Below the pieces are notes generated by a model. The model had not been told where the DNA came from. It saw nothing but the letters and a program-made list of their open reading frames with translations, and made no database searches. Of a DNA stretch of 52,766 bases, positions 43,694 through 52,652 are shown piece by piece. The first letter of the stretch is position 1. Every line of letters starts with the position of its first letter. This DNA comes from an uncultured Bacilli bacterium (GTDB taxonomy: Bacteria; Bacillota_I; Bacilli_A; RF39; UBA660): the NCBI GenBank assembly GCA_934163035.1, contig CAKPJX010000009.1:1-52766 (forward strand). The letters are read 5' to 3'. A program made the position numbers and the translations under genes.

Positions 43694-44767
43694 TTATGAT
43701 TGATATTTTGTAATATCATTTACTTTTAGTGCAAAATATGGTTTTTCTTTAGATGATTCTTTTATAAATAAGGCAAATGTGTTGTCAACATTAAATTCTC
43801 TTGTCTCTGCTGGTGCCATTGCTATTTCTTTATAGTCCATTGCTGCTTCACTTTTAATTTTACCGCCCATTTCGTCTAAAGAAAATTTTATTGTCTGGAC
43901 AGCTTTTCCTATAACAGCTTCATCTTCTGTTGCTGTTTGAAATACTTTGTTTTCTAATTCACTATATTCTCTTTCTACATTTAAGTCTATTAGTGGTGCC
44001 TTAAATTTATCAGTTTCTTCAAAATTTTTACTACCGCTATAATTATTAGTATTATTAATCATATTTTCATAAATTTCATTAAATGTTTTTCCAACAGGAT
44101 TTTTGTAAAAAATTACCTCATCATTACCTTTTGTATGTACTTTAATTGCAAAGTCATCTTTTGAGTTATAAAATAAAACTTCTAATTGTTCTCTTTGTTT
44201 CTCTGTCGGGTTATTTTTAAGTCCAAAGTATTTTACATCTTTATATTTTCCAAACTCTGCTTTATCTAGTAAATTAAATTTAGTTTTATATTCAAATTCT
44301 CTATAAAGCATTGTATAGAAGAAGTATCTTCTGGCATCTTTATTATCTAAATCATCTTCACTCCATTCAAATTTATCTAGAATATCACTTTTTTGATTGA
44401 ATTTTTCTTTTATACCTTTTTCTATCTTTTCTCTTAACTCTTTTGTCTTGGGACCATATATCTTAAAATAATAGTCATCTGATATCATGCTTTCTTTAAA
44501 GTCTTCCTTATTTAAATTTGTAACAATTTCTTCTTGGGGTGTAAAAATTATATCTTTTTTGACAACTTCATTTTTCATATCATTCCATATTAATTGAAAG
44601 GTTGCACACCAACTACTGTCACTATCTATAGTATCTAGCATTGTTGGTACAACATTTACATTCTTTGTTAATGGAATATTTTTTTGCTTTTTACTTGCAA
44701 ATAGATAAATTGTTATAGATATTATTAGAATTAATGCTATTACTGGTATTAAAATTTTTTTCTTCAT
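43694..44767 (-). CDS. Membrane-tethered serpin-like protein
   Basis: The product is 357 residues with a signal anchor at about 5-26 (LIPVIALILIISITIYLFA). The rest is extracytoplasmic. The C-terminus strongly resembles serpins: a beta-strand segment FKAPLIDLNVEREYSEL, a hinge-like FSLDEMGGKIKSEAAM (about 295-310) and a reactive-loop-like DYKEIAMAPAETRE. FNVDNTFALFIKE (325-337) and KPYFALKVNDI close it, matching the serpin F-x-(V/A)D-x-x-F-x-x-x-I-x-E ending. Total size fits a serpin. Lys residues in the hinge make fast loop insertion doubtful. The start at 44767 has AAAGGAG; a longer frame upstream is unsupported. It is co-transcribed with the Asp-box-like gene. Confidence 0.6.
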   Translation of the reverse strand: MKKKILIPVIALILIISITIYLFASKKQKNIPLTKNVNVVPTMLDTIDSDSSWCATFQLIWNDMKNEVVKKDIIFTPQEEIVTNLNKEDFKESMISDDYYFKIYGPKTKELREKIEKGIKEKFNQKSDILDKFEWSEDDLDNKDARRYFFYTMLYREFEYKTKFNLLDKAEFGKYKDVKYFGLKNNPTEKQREQLEVLFYNSKDDFAIKVHTKGNDEVIFYKNPVGKTFNEIYENMINNTNNYSGSKNFEETDKFKAPLIDLNVEREYSELENKVFQTATEDEAVIGKAVQTIKFSLDEMGGKIKSEAAMDYKEIAMAPAETREFNVDNTFALFIKESSKEKPYFALKVNDITKYQS

Positions 44768-44777
44768 ATATACTCCT

Positions 44778-45347
44778 TTATTTACTAAGATTCCATGATA
44801 GGCCATTATTTTTACTTTCAAATAACAGTTCAATATTTTCATAACCATCTTTGCTTTTATTTATGGTATATATTGAGCATTTTAGTTTTAAAGTGTTTTT
44901 TTCATAATATGGAAAATCCTCAATAGTTAAAATATCAATATCGTCATTTTCATAATTTATTTGGGCATCATAAAATGTTTTTCCACCGTCTGTAGTTACT
45001 TTAAATCCTTTATAATTATTACTTTTCTGAAGATTATTTGTGCTAATTATAAAGGCTAGTCTTTCTGTTAAAAACATAAATTTAGCTTCATTACTAACTA
45101 CTATAGGCTCCTTGGTTACTTTAGCATATGTTTTTTCTTTATCTGTACTCTTCTCTACACCAACTATCATATTTTGGCCTAATACATAATCATATCGTTC
45201 AAATTTTAAAAATGTTTTATTAAACTGTTTTGAATAAAGCTTATTTTCATCTACTGGGGCTTTATTAAATATGTAAATGCATACAAATACTATTATCGCC
45301 ACTATGATAATTAAGATAGCAATTATTTTATTTATTTTTTTTGTCAT
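44778..45347 (-). CDS. Membrane-anchored protein with Asp-box-like motifs
   Basis: The 189-residue protein has an N-terminal anchor at about 6-28. The extracytoplasmic part is beta-rich, with two motifs like the Asp-box of sialidase-type propellers, VTTDGGKTFYDA (about 115) and ESKNNGLSWNL near the end. That is too few for a full propeller. The start at 45347 follows AAAGGGAG; a GTG three codons earlier overlaps that site. It lies ten bases upstream of the serpin-like gene, so both are likely made together at the cell surface. Function unknown. Confidence 0.65.
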   Translation of the reverse strand: MTKKINKIIAILIIIVAIIVFVCIYIFNKAPVDENKLYSKQFNKTFLKFERYDYVLGQNMIVGVEKSTDKEKTYAKVTKEPIVVSNEAKFMFLTERLAFIISTNNLQKSNNYKGFKVTTDGGKTFYDAQINYENDDIDILTIEDFPYYEKNTLKLKCSIYTINKSKDGYENIELLFESKNNGLSWNLSK

Positions 45348-45484
45348 GGAATACACTCCCTTTATAAATATACAGTTGTTTTCATATATTAGTTATATTA
45401 AAGTGTAGTAATATAACTTTTTTATAACTATATTAATATATAGATATATATGGATTAAGTTTTTTCCACAAGATATGTGTATAA

Positions 45485-46687
45485 CTATTTGTTTTTTAAT
45501 TTACTAATAAATTTATTGATATAGTATAGACAGTTAGTAGGTAAATCGAATGAACCAATTAATTCCTCAACATGTCCTCCAAATCCTTTTTTAAATTCAT
45601 ATACTCCATCTGCATTTTTACCATTTTCAAAAATTCCTTTAATTCCATAGAAATTATATTTTTTGTACTTATTGTCGATAGCATATTTTATCATTATCCA
45701 TTGAATTAAATATTGTGAATAAAAGTTATTATATTTATCTACATTGCCACTAAATAAATATATTACTTCATCTCCAAACAACATAAACATTGAAGCTGAT
45801 ATTGGAATCATCTTTTCTTTGTACTTTTCTACTTCCTTTAGTCTATTATTTAAAGAATCTATATTCTTTTTAACTTCTTTGGCACTACTATTTTCCTTAT
45901 TATAAAATTTATCATATTTTTTTGTATAATCTTTTAATTCGGTATTAATTTTCTCCTTGTACTTTTCTACATCTAGATATGCTATTAAAAATCTTACATC
46001 TTTTCCAAATGATTTATACATTCTTTGATAGTACTCTAGACTCTTGTCTTCAAAGCCAATGTTCTTACTAGTTTGTTCAGTTATTTCTTTAAAAGTTGGT
46101 AAATCTTCATACTTGATATCTTTAACTACAATGCCAAACTTTTCTGCTTTCTTTATTTTGCTTAAATGATGTGGTTTGAAATCTTTTACAACATCATCAA
46201 ATGTTTTGTTTTCTAAATCAATAGCATACATCCATCTTATTTCTTGACTAGAACTATAGCCAACTGTAAATCCATTGTGGATGAATCCAACTTTCTTTAA
46301 TGATTCTACAACGTCACTATTATCAAATTCATCAGTTATTTCACCATTGATATCCCTGCTTTTATATAAAATGTTAGGATCAATACGTAGCACATATCCC
46401 TTTCTTTCTTTTATGAACTTTTTTAAATTGCTAGTAAAAAACTTAAGTAGTTTTTCATTATGATAGTCAAGTAATAAACCATTTGGAGAGCTAAAGTAAT
46501 TATATCCAAATTTTCTTTTTTTTGCGGTTAATCTTGCTGCAGCAACTATTTTATTATTTTCTTCAACACCGACATAATATGAAACTGTATTACTATTGTC
46601 CATCATTGGTGATTGTAGGAATGTTTTGAGATCACTCTTATCTAAATATTTGTTAAATTCTTTTAAACTTAATTCTTTGAATTTCAT
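45485..46687 (-). CDS. FemAB-family peptidoglycan bridge aminoacyltransferase
   Basis: The product has 400 residues. Proteins of this family transfer amino acids from aminoacyl-tRNA to the Lys side chain of lipid II. Two GNAT-like halves are separated by a helical coiled-coil arm (about 240-305, NSSAKEVKKNIDSLNNRLKEVEKYKEK region). Family features include ARLTAKKRKFGYNYFSSPNG, KGYVLRIDPN, LKPHHLSKIKKAEKFGI and NKYKKYNFYGI near the end. GGAAGG precedes the ATG at 46687; an earlier ATG is inside the site. A decayed paralogue is at 26924-27312. Confidence 0.92.
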   Translation of the reverse strand: MKFKELSLKEFNKYLDKSDLKTFLQSPMMDNSNTVSYYVGVEENNKIVAAARLTAKKRKFGYNYFSSPNGLLLDYHNEKLLKFFTSNLKKFIKERKGYVLRIDPNILYKSRDINGEITDEFDNSDVVESLKKVGFIHNGFTVGYSSSQEIRWMYAIDLENKTFDDVVKDFKPHHLSKIKKAEKFGIVVKDIKYEDLPTFKEITEQTSKNIGFEDKSLEYYQRMYKSFGKDVRFLIAYLDVEKYKEKINTELKDYTKKYDKFYNKENSSAKEVKKNIDSLNNRLKEVEKYKEKMIPISASMFMLFGDEVIYLFSGNVDKYNNFYSQYLIQWIMIKYAIDNKYKKYNFYGIKGIFENGKNADGVYEFKKGFGGHVEELIGSFDLPTNCLYYINKFISKLKNK

Positions 46688-46896
46688 ATATATCTTCCTT
46701 CCCATTCATATATTCTTGATTAAGTAAGATACAATATATTTATCATATATAACTATATCCCATATATAAATTTTAACACACTTATAAAGTATAATAAATT
46801 ATAATATTTAAATTAAAAACTTTATATATTATTAATCTTTATTATTATACCATTTAATATAGGAATTATTTAGTATTACGTTGTTTATTTTAATAT

Positions 46897-46932
46897 AAAA
46901 TCCTCGTTTTATATTGTAAGCACGAGGATTTT
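46897..46932 (-). terminator. Terminator of the small exporter gene
   Basis: AAAATCCTCGT (46897-46907) pairs with ACGAGGATTTT (46922-46932). On the minus strand it continues in an AT-rich tract. Confidence 0.7.
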
Positions 46933-46945
46933 ATTTATTAATTTA

Positions 46946-47509
46946 TTATTTTGATTTTTTCTTTTTCATTATTATGGAAATTACAATAATAGCTAGTAAC
47001 ACTCCAATTATTAGGAAAACTCCTGTCCAGCCTAACGTTGAAATTATTTTACTTCCTAAAGACATAATAATTCCTGCTAAAACAACACCTAGAGATACAG
47101 CGAGTACGCTTGTTTTAAAGTCGAGATTTAAGAAGCTTGCCGCTAGAGTTCCTGTCCAAGCACCAGTTCCTGGTAAAGGAATTCCTACAAAAATTAGTAG
47201 TGCAAAAAATATGCCTCGTTCTCCAGCTGACTCTTTCAACTTTTTTCCACCTTTTTCACCCTTTTCTAGACACCAGGTAAAAAACTTCTTAGTTAGTTTT
47301 TTATCTTTGCCCCACTCTAATACTTTTCTTGCAAATAAATAGATAATAGGCACAGGTAGTAGGTTTCCAATAATCGCAACTGGATAATATAAGAAGATGT
47401 TTAGTCCTAAGCTTTCTGCTATAGGAATTGCGCCTCTTAACTCAACAATTGGAACCATTGATACAAAAAAGACAATTAAATATTTAACTAATACTGGTAA
47501 ACTTGACAT
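46946..47509 (-). CDS. Small multidrug export-like membrane protein (COG2426)
   Basis: The product has 187 residues and four or five hydrophobic segments. FVSMVPIVELRGAIPIAESLG at about residues 14-34 and LIFVGIPLPGTGAWTGTLAASFL in the middle are the signatures of the 'putative small multi-drug export' family, related to DedA/SNARE-associated proteins. The export role is by annotation only. The start at 47509 follows GGAGG; a TTG five codons earlier is inside the site. Confidence 0.88.
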   Translation of the reverse strand: MSSLPVLVKYLIVFFVSMVPIVELRGAIPIAESLGLNIFLYYPVAIIGNLLPVPIIYLFARKVLEWGKDKKLTKKFFTWCLEKGEKGGKKLKESAGERGIFFALLIFVGIPLPGTGAWTGTLAASFLNLDFKTSVLAVSLGVVLAGIIMSLGSKIISTLGWTGVFLIIGVLLAIIVISIIMKKKKSK

Positions 47510-47607
47510 ACTAACATCCTCCAAATTATTATCTATATTTTGTATTATAGCAATTTTTACTAGTAAAATAAATGCTGTTTTTTATTTTATTAAATAAATC
47601 TTAATAT

Positions 47608-48393
47608 TTAATGTAGTTTAGTACATATTTCATTAGCAAGTTCAATTGCTAAAATAGGAACTTCTTTTTTCTTTTCGAAGTTTGTCTCTTGAGAAACACT
47701 TCTTCTATCCCATTCAACAGAATCTAGATTATCTCCTGCATAATAGAATGTAAAATAATGAAGTTTTTTTCTTTTACATACTGCTGCTATAGCTGAGGCT
47801 TCCATCTCAACGCATATTGCTCCCTTATCCTTAAAGTATTTTATCTTATCTTTTGTTTCCCTGTAGAAAGCATCTGTTGTCCAAGTTGGTCCTTCTGTAT
47901 AGTCAAAAGAATATTTGGCTAATATATTTTTAAACATATCTTTATACTTATCATCTAATTCAATATATTCTGATTCTGGTAGATAATGATAACTAATACC
48001 TTCATCCCTAAATGCTTTAGTTGGAATAATAATAGAACAATCCTCAATATTTTTATCTAACACTCCACAGTTGCCAAAAATAACAAAATGTTCTACTCCA
48101 TTGTAATTTAGTTCTTCAATATCGGAACTGATCCAAGGCCCACTTATGCCAGCCATAAATAGAGCAATTTCATTGTTCTTGTATTTCAAAGTATATATTG
48201 GTCTATGGTAGCTAGCGCCTCCAAAATAACCAACTTTTTTAGTTTGAAAAGCCTCTACAATATTTTCAAATAGTTTTACAGAAAATACTCCTACTGCTAC
48301 CTTTGGTAAAATTACCTTCTTTTCCCTAGAATCATTTTCATCCCTTATTCCAGATGTTTTTATAAATGACTCCTCATCACTATATCTTATCAT
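47608..48393 (-). CDS. Nucleoside phosphorylase-family protein
   Basis: The 261-residue product belongs to the PNP/UDP superfamily, which splits nucleosides with phosphate. GISGPWISSDIEELNYNGVEHFVIFGNCGVLD (split by the phosphate loop), GPTWTTDAFYRET and ICVEMEASAIAAVCKRK match the phosphate-, base- and ribose-binding blocks. The VEMEAS Glu-Met-Glu motif binds ribose. FYYAGDNLD supplies the catalytic Asp. It is closest in look to uridine phosphorylase-like proteins, but base specificity is uncertain. AAGGAGG precedes ATG 48393. Confidence 0.88.
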   Translation of the reverse strand: MIRYSDEESFIKTSGIRDENDSREKKVILPKVAVGVFSVKLFENIVEAFQTKKVGYFGGASYHRPIYTLKYKNNEIALFMAGISGPWISSDIEELNYNGVEHFVIFGNCGVLDKNIEDCSIIIPTKAFRDEGISYHYLPESEYIELDDKYKDMFKNILAKYSFDYTEGPTWTTDAFYRETKDKIKYFKDKGAICVEMEASAIAAVCKRKKLHYFTFYYAGDNLDSVEWDRRSVSQETNFEKKKEVPILAIELANEICTKLH

Positions 48394-48779
48394 TTTTATT
48401 TACCTCCTTGATTTGTTCTAAGTTAAAATAGTTGTCTATAAAATTATAATATCATATGTAACCACTATTAGTAATTATACCATGGGTATCGTTTATATTT
48501 CTACTTATTCTGTATATAGCGATACATTTTCTAAATTTTTTGTATACATTGTATATGAATTATATAACTCAAGTCTTCCATAACATGTATGATTTCTATA
48601 AGATTCCCATTTGCATCACAATGTGTTTCCAGCCATCTGATTCAACCATAATTCTCATTGGGGTATATCTAATAATATTTATTTTTTAGCATTCACTAAA
48701 TCTAATATTACTATATAATTTTGACCATTTTTAATAACATTGTTGAAATCTTGAGTTGTTTAGATGATTTTGAAGTTTT
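48394..48779. other. Gap with possible gene debris
   Basis: About 385 bases between tyrS and the phosphorylase gene. The minus strand has short coding-like runs (for example RWLETHCDANGNLIEIIHVM near 48650-48590), interrupted by stops and frame changes. No family was recognised. No terminator or promoter with good spacing stood out. Confidence 0.35.
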
Positions 48780-50018
48780 TCATTTAAAAATCACCTTTAA
48801 AAATACTTTTTTGCCTTTTTGGATAATTAATGAATGATTAGTTAAATCTTTATCAGTTATTGTTTGTTCTACTGATCCTATTTTTTTTTGATTAAGTGAT
48901 ATAGCATTTTGTTCTATTAATCTCCTAGCTTCTGACTTAGATGCTAATAATTTTGATTTAACAAGTAAGTCTACAATATTAATATCTAATAAATCTTTAG
49001 ATAATTCTATACTCGGCATATTTTGTGATGCACCTTTATTACTAAATAGTTCTTCTGCTGTTTTTTGTACCTTTTGAGCCTCTTCTTCTCCATGAACTAA
49101 TTTAGTCACTTCAAATGCTAATAGTTTTTTGGCTTCTCTAATATCATCTTTACATAGTTTTTTGATGTCAGATATCTCCATTCTTGTAAAGAATGATAGA
49201 CTCCTTTCTATGTCTTCATCAAACGAATTAATCCATGCTTGAAAAAAATCAAATGGTGTAGTTTTATCTCTTGACACCCATAGTGTACCACTAGCTGTTT
49301 TTCCCATTTTTTCTCCATCAGCCTTAATTAATAGTGGACAAGTAAATCCAAATAGAGGTTCTATCTTTTTGCCTTCACTAAATCCTATCTTACGAGAAAG
49401 ATCAGCACCTGCTAAAATATTACCCCATTGATCAGAACCACCGATTTGTAATCTACAGCCAAATTCTTTATTTAAATGCACAAAGTCAAATGCTTGCATT
49501 AACATGTATCCCATCTCTAGGAATGTTAATCCACCATTTTCTAATCTTTTTTTGTAGCAATCTGCTGCTAACATATTATTAACATTGAAATGAACTCCAA
49601 TATCTCTCATAAAATCAACATATGTTTTATCGCAAATCCAATCTGCATTATCTACTATAATAGCTGGATTATCTCCATCAGTTCTTACAAATCTTTTAAC
49701 TAACTCTTTTACTTCTGCTTTATTGTGAGCAACCTCTTCTTTTGATAGCATTTTTCTCATATTGCTTTTGCCTGTTGGATCTCCAATTAAAGCGGTAGCA
49801 CCACCAATTAGTATAATTCCATGATGTCCAAAATCTTGTAGCCATCTAAACATTGTTAATGCGAAAAAGTGTCCTATATGTAGACTATCTGCAGTTGGGT
49901 CAATTCCTAAGTAGAAAGTCATAGGCTCCCCATTAACTAAATCAATAATTTCTTTTTCATGTGTAAGGTCTTTAACATAACCTCTTTCTTTTAAAATATC
50001 AAATAATTTCTTTTCCAT
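48780..50018 (-). CDS. tyrS: Tyrosyl-tRNA synthetase
   Basis: This enzyme charges tRNA-Tyr. It has 412 residues, TyrRS type 1. The class I HIGH motif is DSLHIGHFFA (about residue 47) in GIDPTADSLHIGH, and KMSKS is the variant GEKMGKTASG (about 232). Tyr-binding residues lie in MLMQAFDFVHLNKEFGCRLQIGGSDQWGN. An S4 RNA-binding domain fills the C-terminus (KSEARRLIEQNAISLNQKKI). It follows a T-box leader with a TAC specifier, so it is induced when tRNA-Tyr is uncharged. Confidence 0.98.
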   Translation of the reverse strand: MEKKLFDILKERGYVKDLTHEKEIIDLVNGEPMTFYLGIDPTADSLHIGHFFALTMFRWLQDFGHHGIILIGGATALIGDPTGKSNMRKMLSKEEVAHNKAEVKELVKRFVRTDGDNPAIIVDNADWICDKTYVDFMRDIGVHFNVNNMLAADCYKKRLENGGLTFLEMGYMLMQAFDFVHLNKEFGCRLQIGGSDQWGNILAGADLSRKIGFSEGKKIEPLFGFTCPLLIKADGEKMGKTASGTLWVSRDKTTPFDFFQAWINSFDEDIERSLSFFTRMEISDIKKLCKDDIREAKKLLAFEVTKLVHGEEEAQKVQKTAEELFSNKGASQNMPSIELSKDLLDINIVDLLVKSKLLASKSEARRLIEQNAISLNQKKIGSVEQTITDKDLTNHSLIIQKGKKVFLKVIFK

Positions 50019-50104
50019 TTCTATTTCCTCCTAAATAATTTGTATAGTTAATTAAATTACAATCATCAAAGTAATAATAGTAATAGTCACTATCCATACA
50101 AATC

Positions 50105-50338
50105 ACCTCCTTGAAAACAAAAAAGAGCAATTATCCATAAAGGACGAATCGCTCGTGGTACCACCTTTGTTTGTAATAATAGTTTATTACCTCTTATCAA
50201 TAACGGATACTATCCGACTTAAAATCATCATTTGTAATTCATCATTTTAACTTTACTTATTTTCACCAGCCATAAGTTCTCTATAAAATATTATAAAATA
50301 ATTACTTCGAATGAATCGCTTTTTAATTAACTGGCTAA
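50105..50338 (-). promoter_or_regulatory. T-box riboswitch, tyrosine-specific
   Basis: Minus-strand leader of tyrS. It carries the T-box sequence AAAGGTGGTACCACG (plus 50152-50166). The overlapping terminator has arms GAGCGATTCGTCC and GGATAATTGCTC followed by TTTTTTG (50117-50155). Stem I includes AAGCGA and GGTGAAAATAAG. A candidate specifier TAC (50234-50236) lies in ATGAATTACAAATGA, which would pair with the tRNA-Tyr anticodon. Confidence 0.9.
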
Positions 50339-50367
50339 ATTATACTATATTTTATGTGCTTTTGCAA
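50339..50367 (-). promoter_or_regulatory. tyrS T-box promoter
   Basis: TTGCAA (50362-50367) and TATAAT (50339-50344) lie 17 bases apart on the minus strand, just before the T-box leader. Confidence 0.8.
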
Positions 50368-50546
50368 TTATATATTACAAAAAATGTATCTATCTTTATG
50401 CGAACTTTGCCTCATATTTTGTAAGAACTTATGTTTATGTAGTTTATAATGGAATATATCTTACCATTAAAATAAATTTTAAATAAAACAAGTGTAATAA
50501 TATTGATTTAAATAGAAAAAAATTATAATATAAAATTGGTGATAAA

Positions 50547-52040
50547 ATGAAAGAATATGAGTACTATCTTAAGAAAATTAAATTAAAAAAGGATGAGCTT
50601 TTTGCCATAATAACTGTAATTATTGTTGGACTAGTTAATTACATATATTTACTTACACATAACTGCCTAAGTCATGATGGTTTGTATAATGGACCAATAC
50701 ATATATCTGGAGGTTGGGAATTTGATTTAGGAAGGCCATTACTAAGAGTGATTGATAAAATTAGAAATGGGCTTGTTTCATCAAGTATAATTTTCGCATT
50801 GGGAATTATATTTATATGCATAACAGTAATTCTTATAAAAAGAATTTTTAAAATAGAAAAGAAAGTGCCACTGATATTATCGGCAATATTTTTAGTAGCA
50901 TTCCCAACAATAGCTGATAGTTCTTTATATATATATTGCTTTGATAGTTACTGTTTGGCGATGTTTCTGTCAACATTTGCTGTATATATGATAATAAAGA
51001 AAAAATACGTATGCGCTATCATCTCAATAGTATGTTCACTTTCACTTTATCAAGCATATATAAGTATGACCATAACATTATTGATAATATATCATATATA
51101 TGAGGTAATAGAAAATGAAATAAATATTAAAGAATTAGTAAAGAACTTTATAGTTATCCTTATAGGAATGATAGCATATTATGTATGTTTGAAAATGGGT
51201 ATGTTAGTGTTTCATAGAACTCTTGCTGATTATAAGGGTGCAAATCAATTAGGCTTGTCTACAATAATGAATATTCCTAAAAATATTATCAGTTGTTATA
51301 AGGATTTTTATAACTATCTTTTTGAAGAAAATATAATATTAAATAGTTTTTATAAAAGGAATATATATAACATAATCATAATTTTTAGTTTTCTATGTGC
51401 TATGATAAACATATTAAAAAAGAAAAAAATTCAAGAAAAACTTCTAGTACTTGGACTGCTTGCAATAATGCCTATATCTATATGTATTATGAATTTAATA
51501 GCAAGTGGAACAAATATAATAATTCTTACGGCAATAGGATTTTATCCGCTATATATATTTATAATAAATACAATTGATAAATACAAAAGTATAAATATAG
51601 TTAGAAATGTAGGAATAGTCGCTTCATTTATAATATGCTTTACTTTTTTATTAGCTGATAATGGTGAATTTATGTCAAGGCAAGATGTATATAATAATTT
51701 TTATCAAAGAACATTGTTAACGCTTAATAGAGTATCAACATTGAAGGATTACAATAGTGAAATGAAATGGATGTTTAGTAATACATATACTTATAGTTCG
51801 ACATTGAACAAATACAGTTTAGGATTTGTATCAGGTCAAGCAGAGACATTTGGTGGTTTTATTGGAATAGAAGGAATAAAAATATTTTATAATAGGTATC
51901 ACGGAATAGATATTGAGCTAGTTGATTACGATACATATAAAAGAATAATAGAAACAGAAGAATTTAAAAATATGAAAGTAAATACAGAGAAAATTATTGA
52001 CGATATAATTGTAATAAAAAATAGCGATTCAACATGTTAA
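50547..52040 (+). CDS. GtrII-type glucosyltransferase membrane protein
   Basis: The 497-residue protein has about ten membrane helices and a short C-terminal extracytoplasmic domain (about 375-497). The first loop carries LSHDGLYNGPIH and GGWEFDLGRPLLRVID, the Asp-containing and W-x-x-x-x-GR motifs of the Glucos_trans_II (GtrII) family, which uses polyprenyl-phosphate sugars. SLSLYQAYISMTI is also family-like. It would decorate a surface glycan or teichoic acid. GGTGAT lies four bases before the ATG. It stands alone with no O-antigen cluster near. Confidence 0.82.
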   Translation: MKEYEYYLKKIKLKKDELFAIITVIIVGLVNYIYLLTHNCLSHDGLYNGPIHISGGWEFDLGRPLLRVIDKIRNGLVSSSIIFALGIIFICITVILIKRIFKIEKKVPLILSAIFLVAFPTIADSSLYIYCFDSYCLAMFLSTFAVYMIIKKKYVCAIISIVCSLSLYQAYISMTITLLIIYHIYEVIENEINIKELVKNFIVILIGMIAYYVCLKMGMLVFHRTLADYKGANQLGLSTIMNIPKNIISCYKDFYNYLFEENIILNSFYKRNIYNIIIIFSFLCAMINILKKKKIQEKLLVLGLLAIMPISICIMNLIASGTNIIILTAIGFYPLYIFIINTIDKYKSINIVRNVGIVASFIICFTFLLADNGEFMSRQDVYNNFYQRTLLTLNRVSTLKDYNSEMKWMFSNTYTYSSTLNKYSLGFVSGQAETFGGFIGIEGIKIFYNRYHGIDIELVDYDTYKRIIETEEFKNMKVNTEKIIDDIIVIKNSDSTC

Positions 52041-52125
52041 TGACATTGATTCAAAAGTCTCATATTTAATTAAAAAATAAGTAAAATAATTGTAAGGTTT
52101 TATTCAAAAGAGTGTTTAAAAAAAT

Positions 52126-52227
52126 CTATTTTTTAATGACTATTCCATCTAAATTACATATATAACATTCTGGTAATTTTAATTTGATATAATTAAGGGC
52201 GTCTTCATCATGTTCATTTATTTTCAC
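52126..52227 (-). CDS. Possible 33-residue small protein
   Basis: From a GTG at 52227 the minus strand reads VKINEHDEDALNYIKLKLP followed by ECYICNLDGIVIKK, with coding-like composition and a CxxC pair. GAGGATGGG lies six bases upstream. A much better GAAAGGAGG at 52282-52290 has no ATG/GTG/TTG after it at useful spacing, so this may be the tail of a damaged gene. Low certainty. Confidence 0.3.
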   Translation of the reverse strand: MKINEHDEDALNYIKLKLPECYICNLDGIVIKK

Positions 52228-52317
52228 TTTTTCCCATCCTCTCTTAATATTAAAAAATGTGATTGAATATAAAAAGAACCTCCTTTCACGAATATACCAC
52301 AAAAAACAATCACAAAA

Positions 52318-52368
52318 TTAATGTGTATACTTTTTGTCATTCATGAGGAGATTCTTAAGACTCTTCAT
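52318..52368 (-). CDS. Possible 16-residue leader peptide
   Basis: ATG at 52368 follows AAAGGAAT and encodes MKSLKNLLMNDKKYTH before TAA. It is the first reading frame after a consensus promoter at 52435-52463. Too short to judge by content. Confidence 0.3.
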   Translation of the reverse strand: MKSLKNLLMNDKKYTH

Positions 52369-52434
52369 TATTCCTTTAAACACTTATTTATCTGGTAGCA
52401 AAACGCAAATGACTAATTGATTTACTACATTTAA

Positions 52435-52463
52435 ATTATAACAAATTAATATTAATATGTCAA
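52435..52463 (-). promoter_or_regulatory. Perfect-consensus promoter
   Basis: On the minus strand TTGACA (52458-52463) and TATAAT (52435-52440) are exactly 17 bases apart. The transcript would enter the micro-ORF region, not a long gene. Confidence 0.8.
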
Positions 52464-52478
52464 AAAATCACTACAAGC

Positions 52479-52521
52479 AAAAAGGATGGCGGCTGTTAAA
52501 TTGTTGTCTGCATCCTTTTTT
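52479..52521. terminator. Terminator downstream of the SEC-C gene remnant
   Basis: AAAAAGGATG (52479-52488) pairs with CATCCTTTTTT (52511-52521), with T-runs on both strands. Confidence 0.75.
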
Positions 52522-52652
52522 ACTTAGTTTTTCTTGATTATGTCCACATTATTTATGCTATGTGGAGAAATCGTGAACAAATTGACATCTGTGAACAGAT
52601 TTATCATTTTTTATATTTTTAACAATTCCTTATTTTATGCTGGCTTGTGGGC

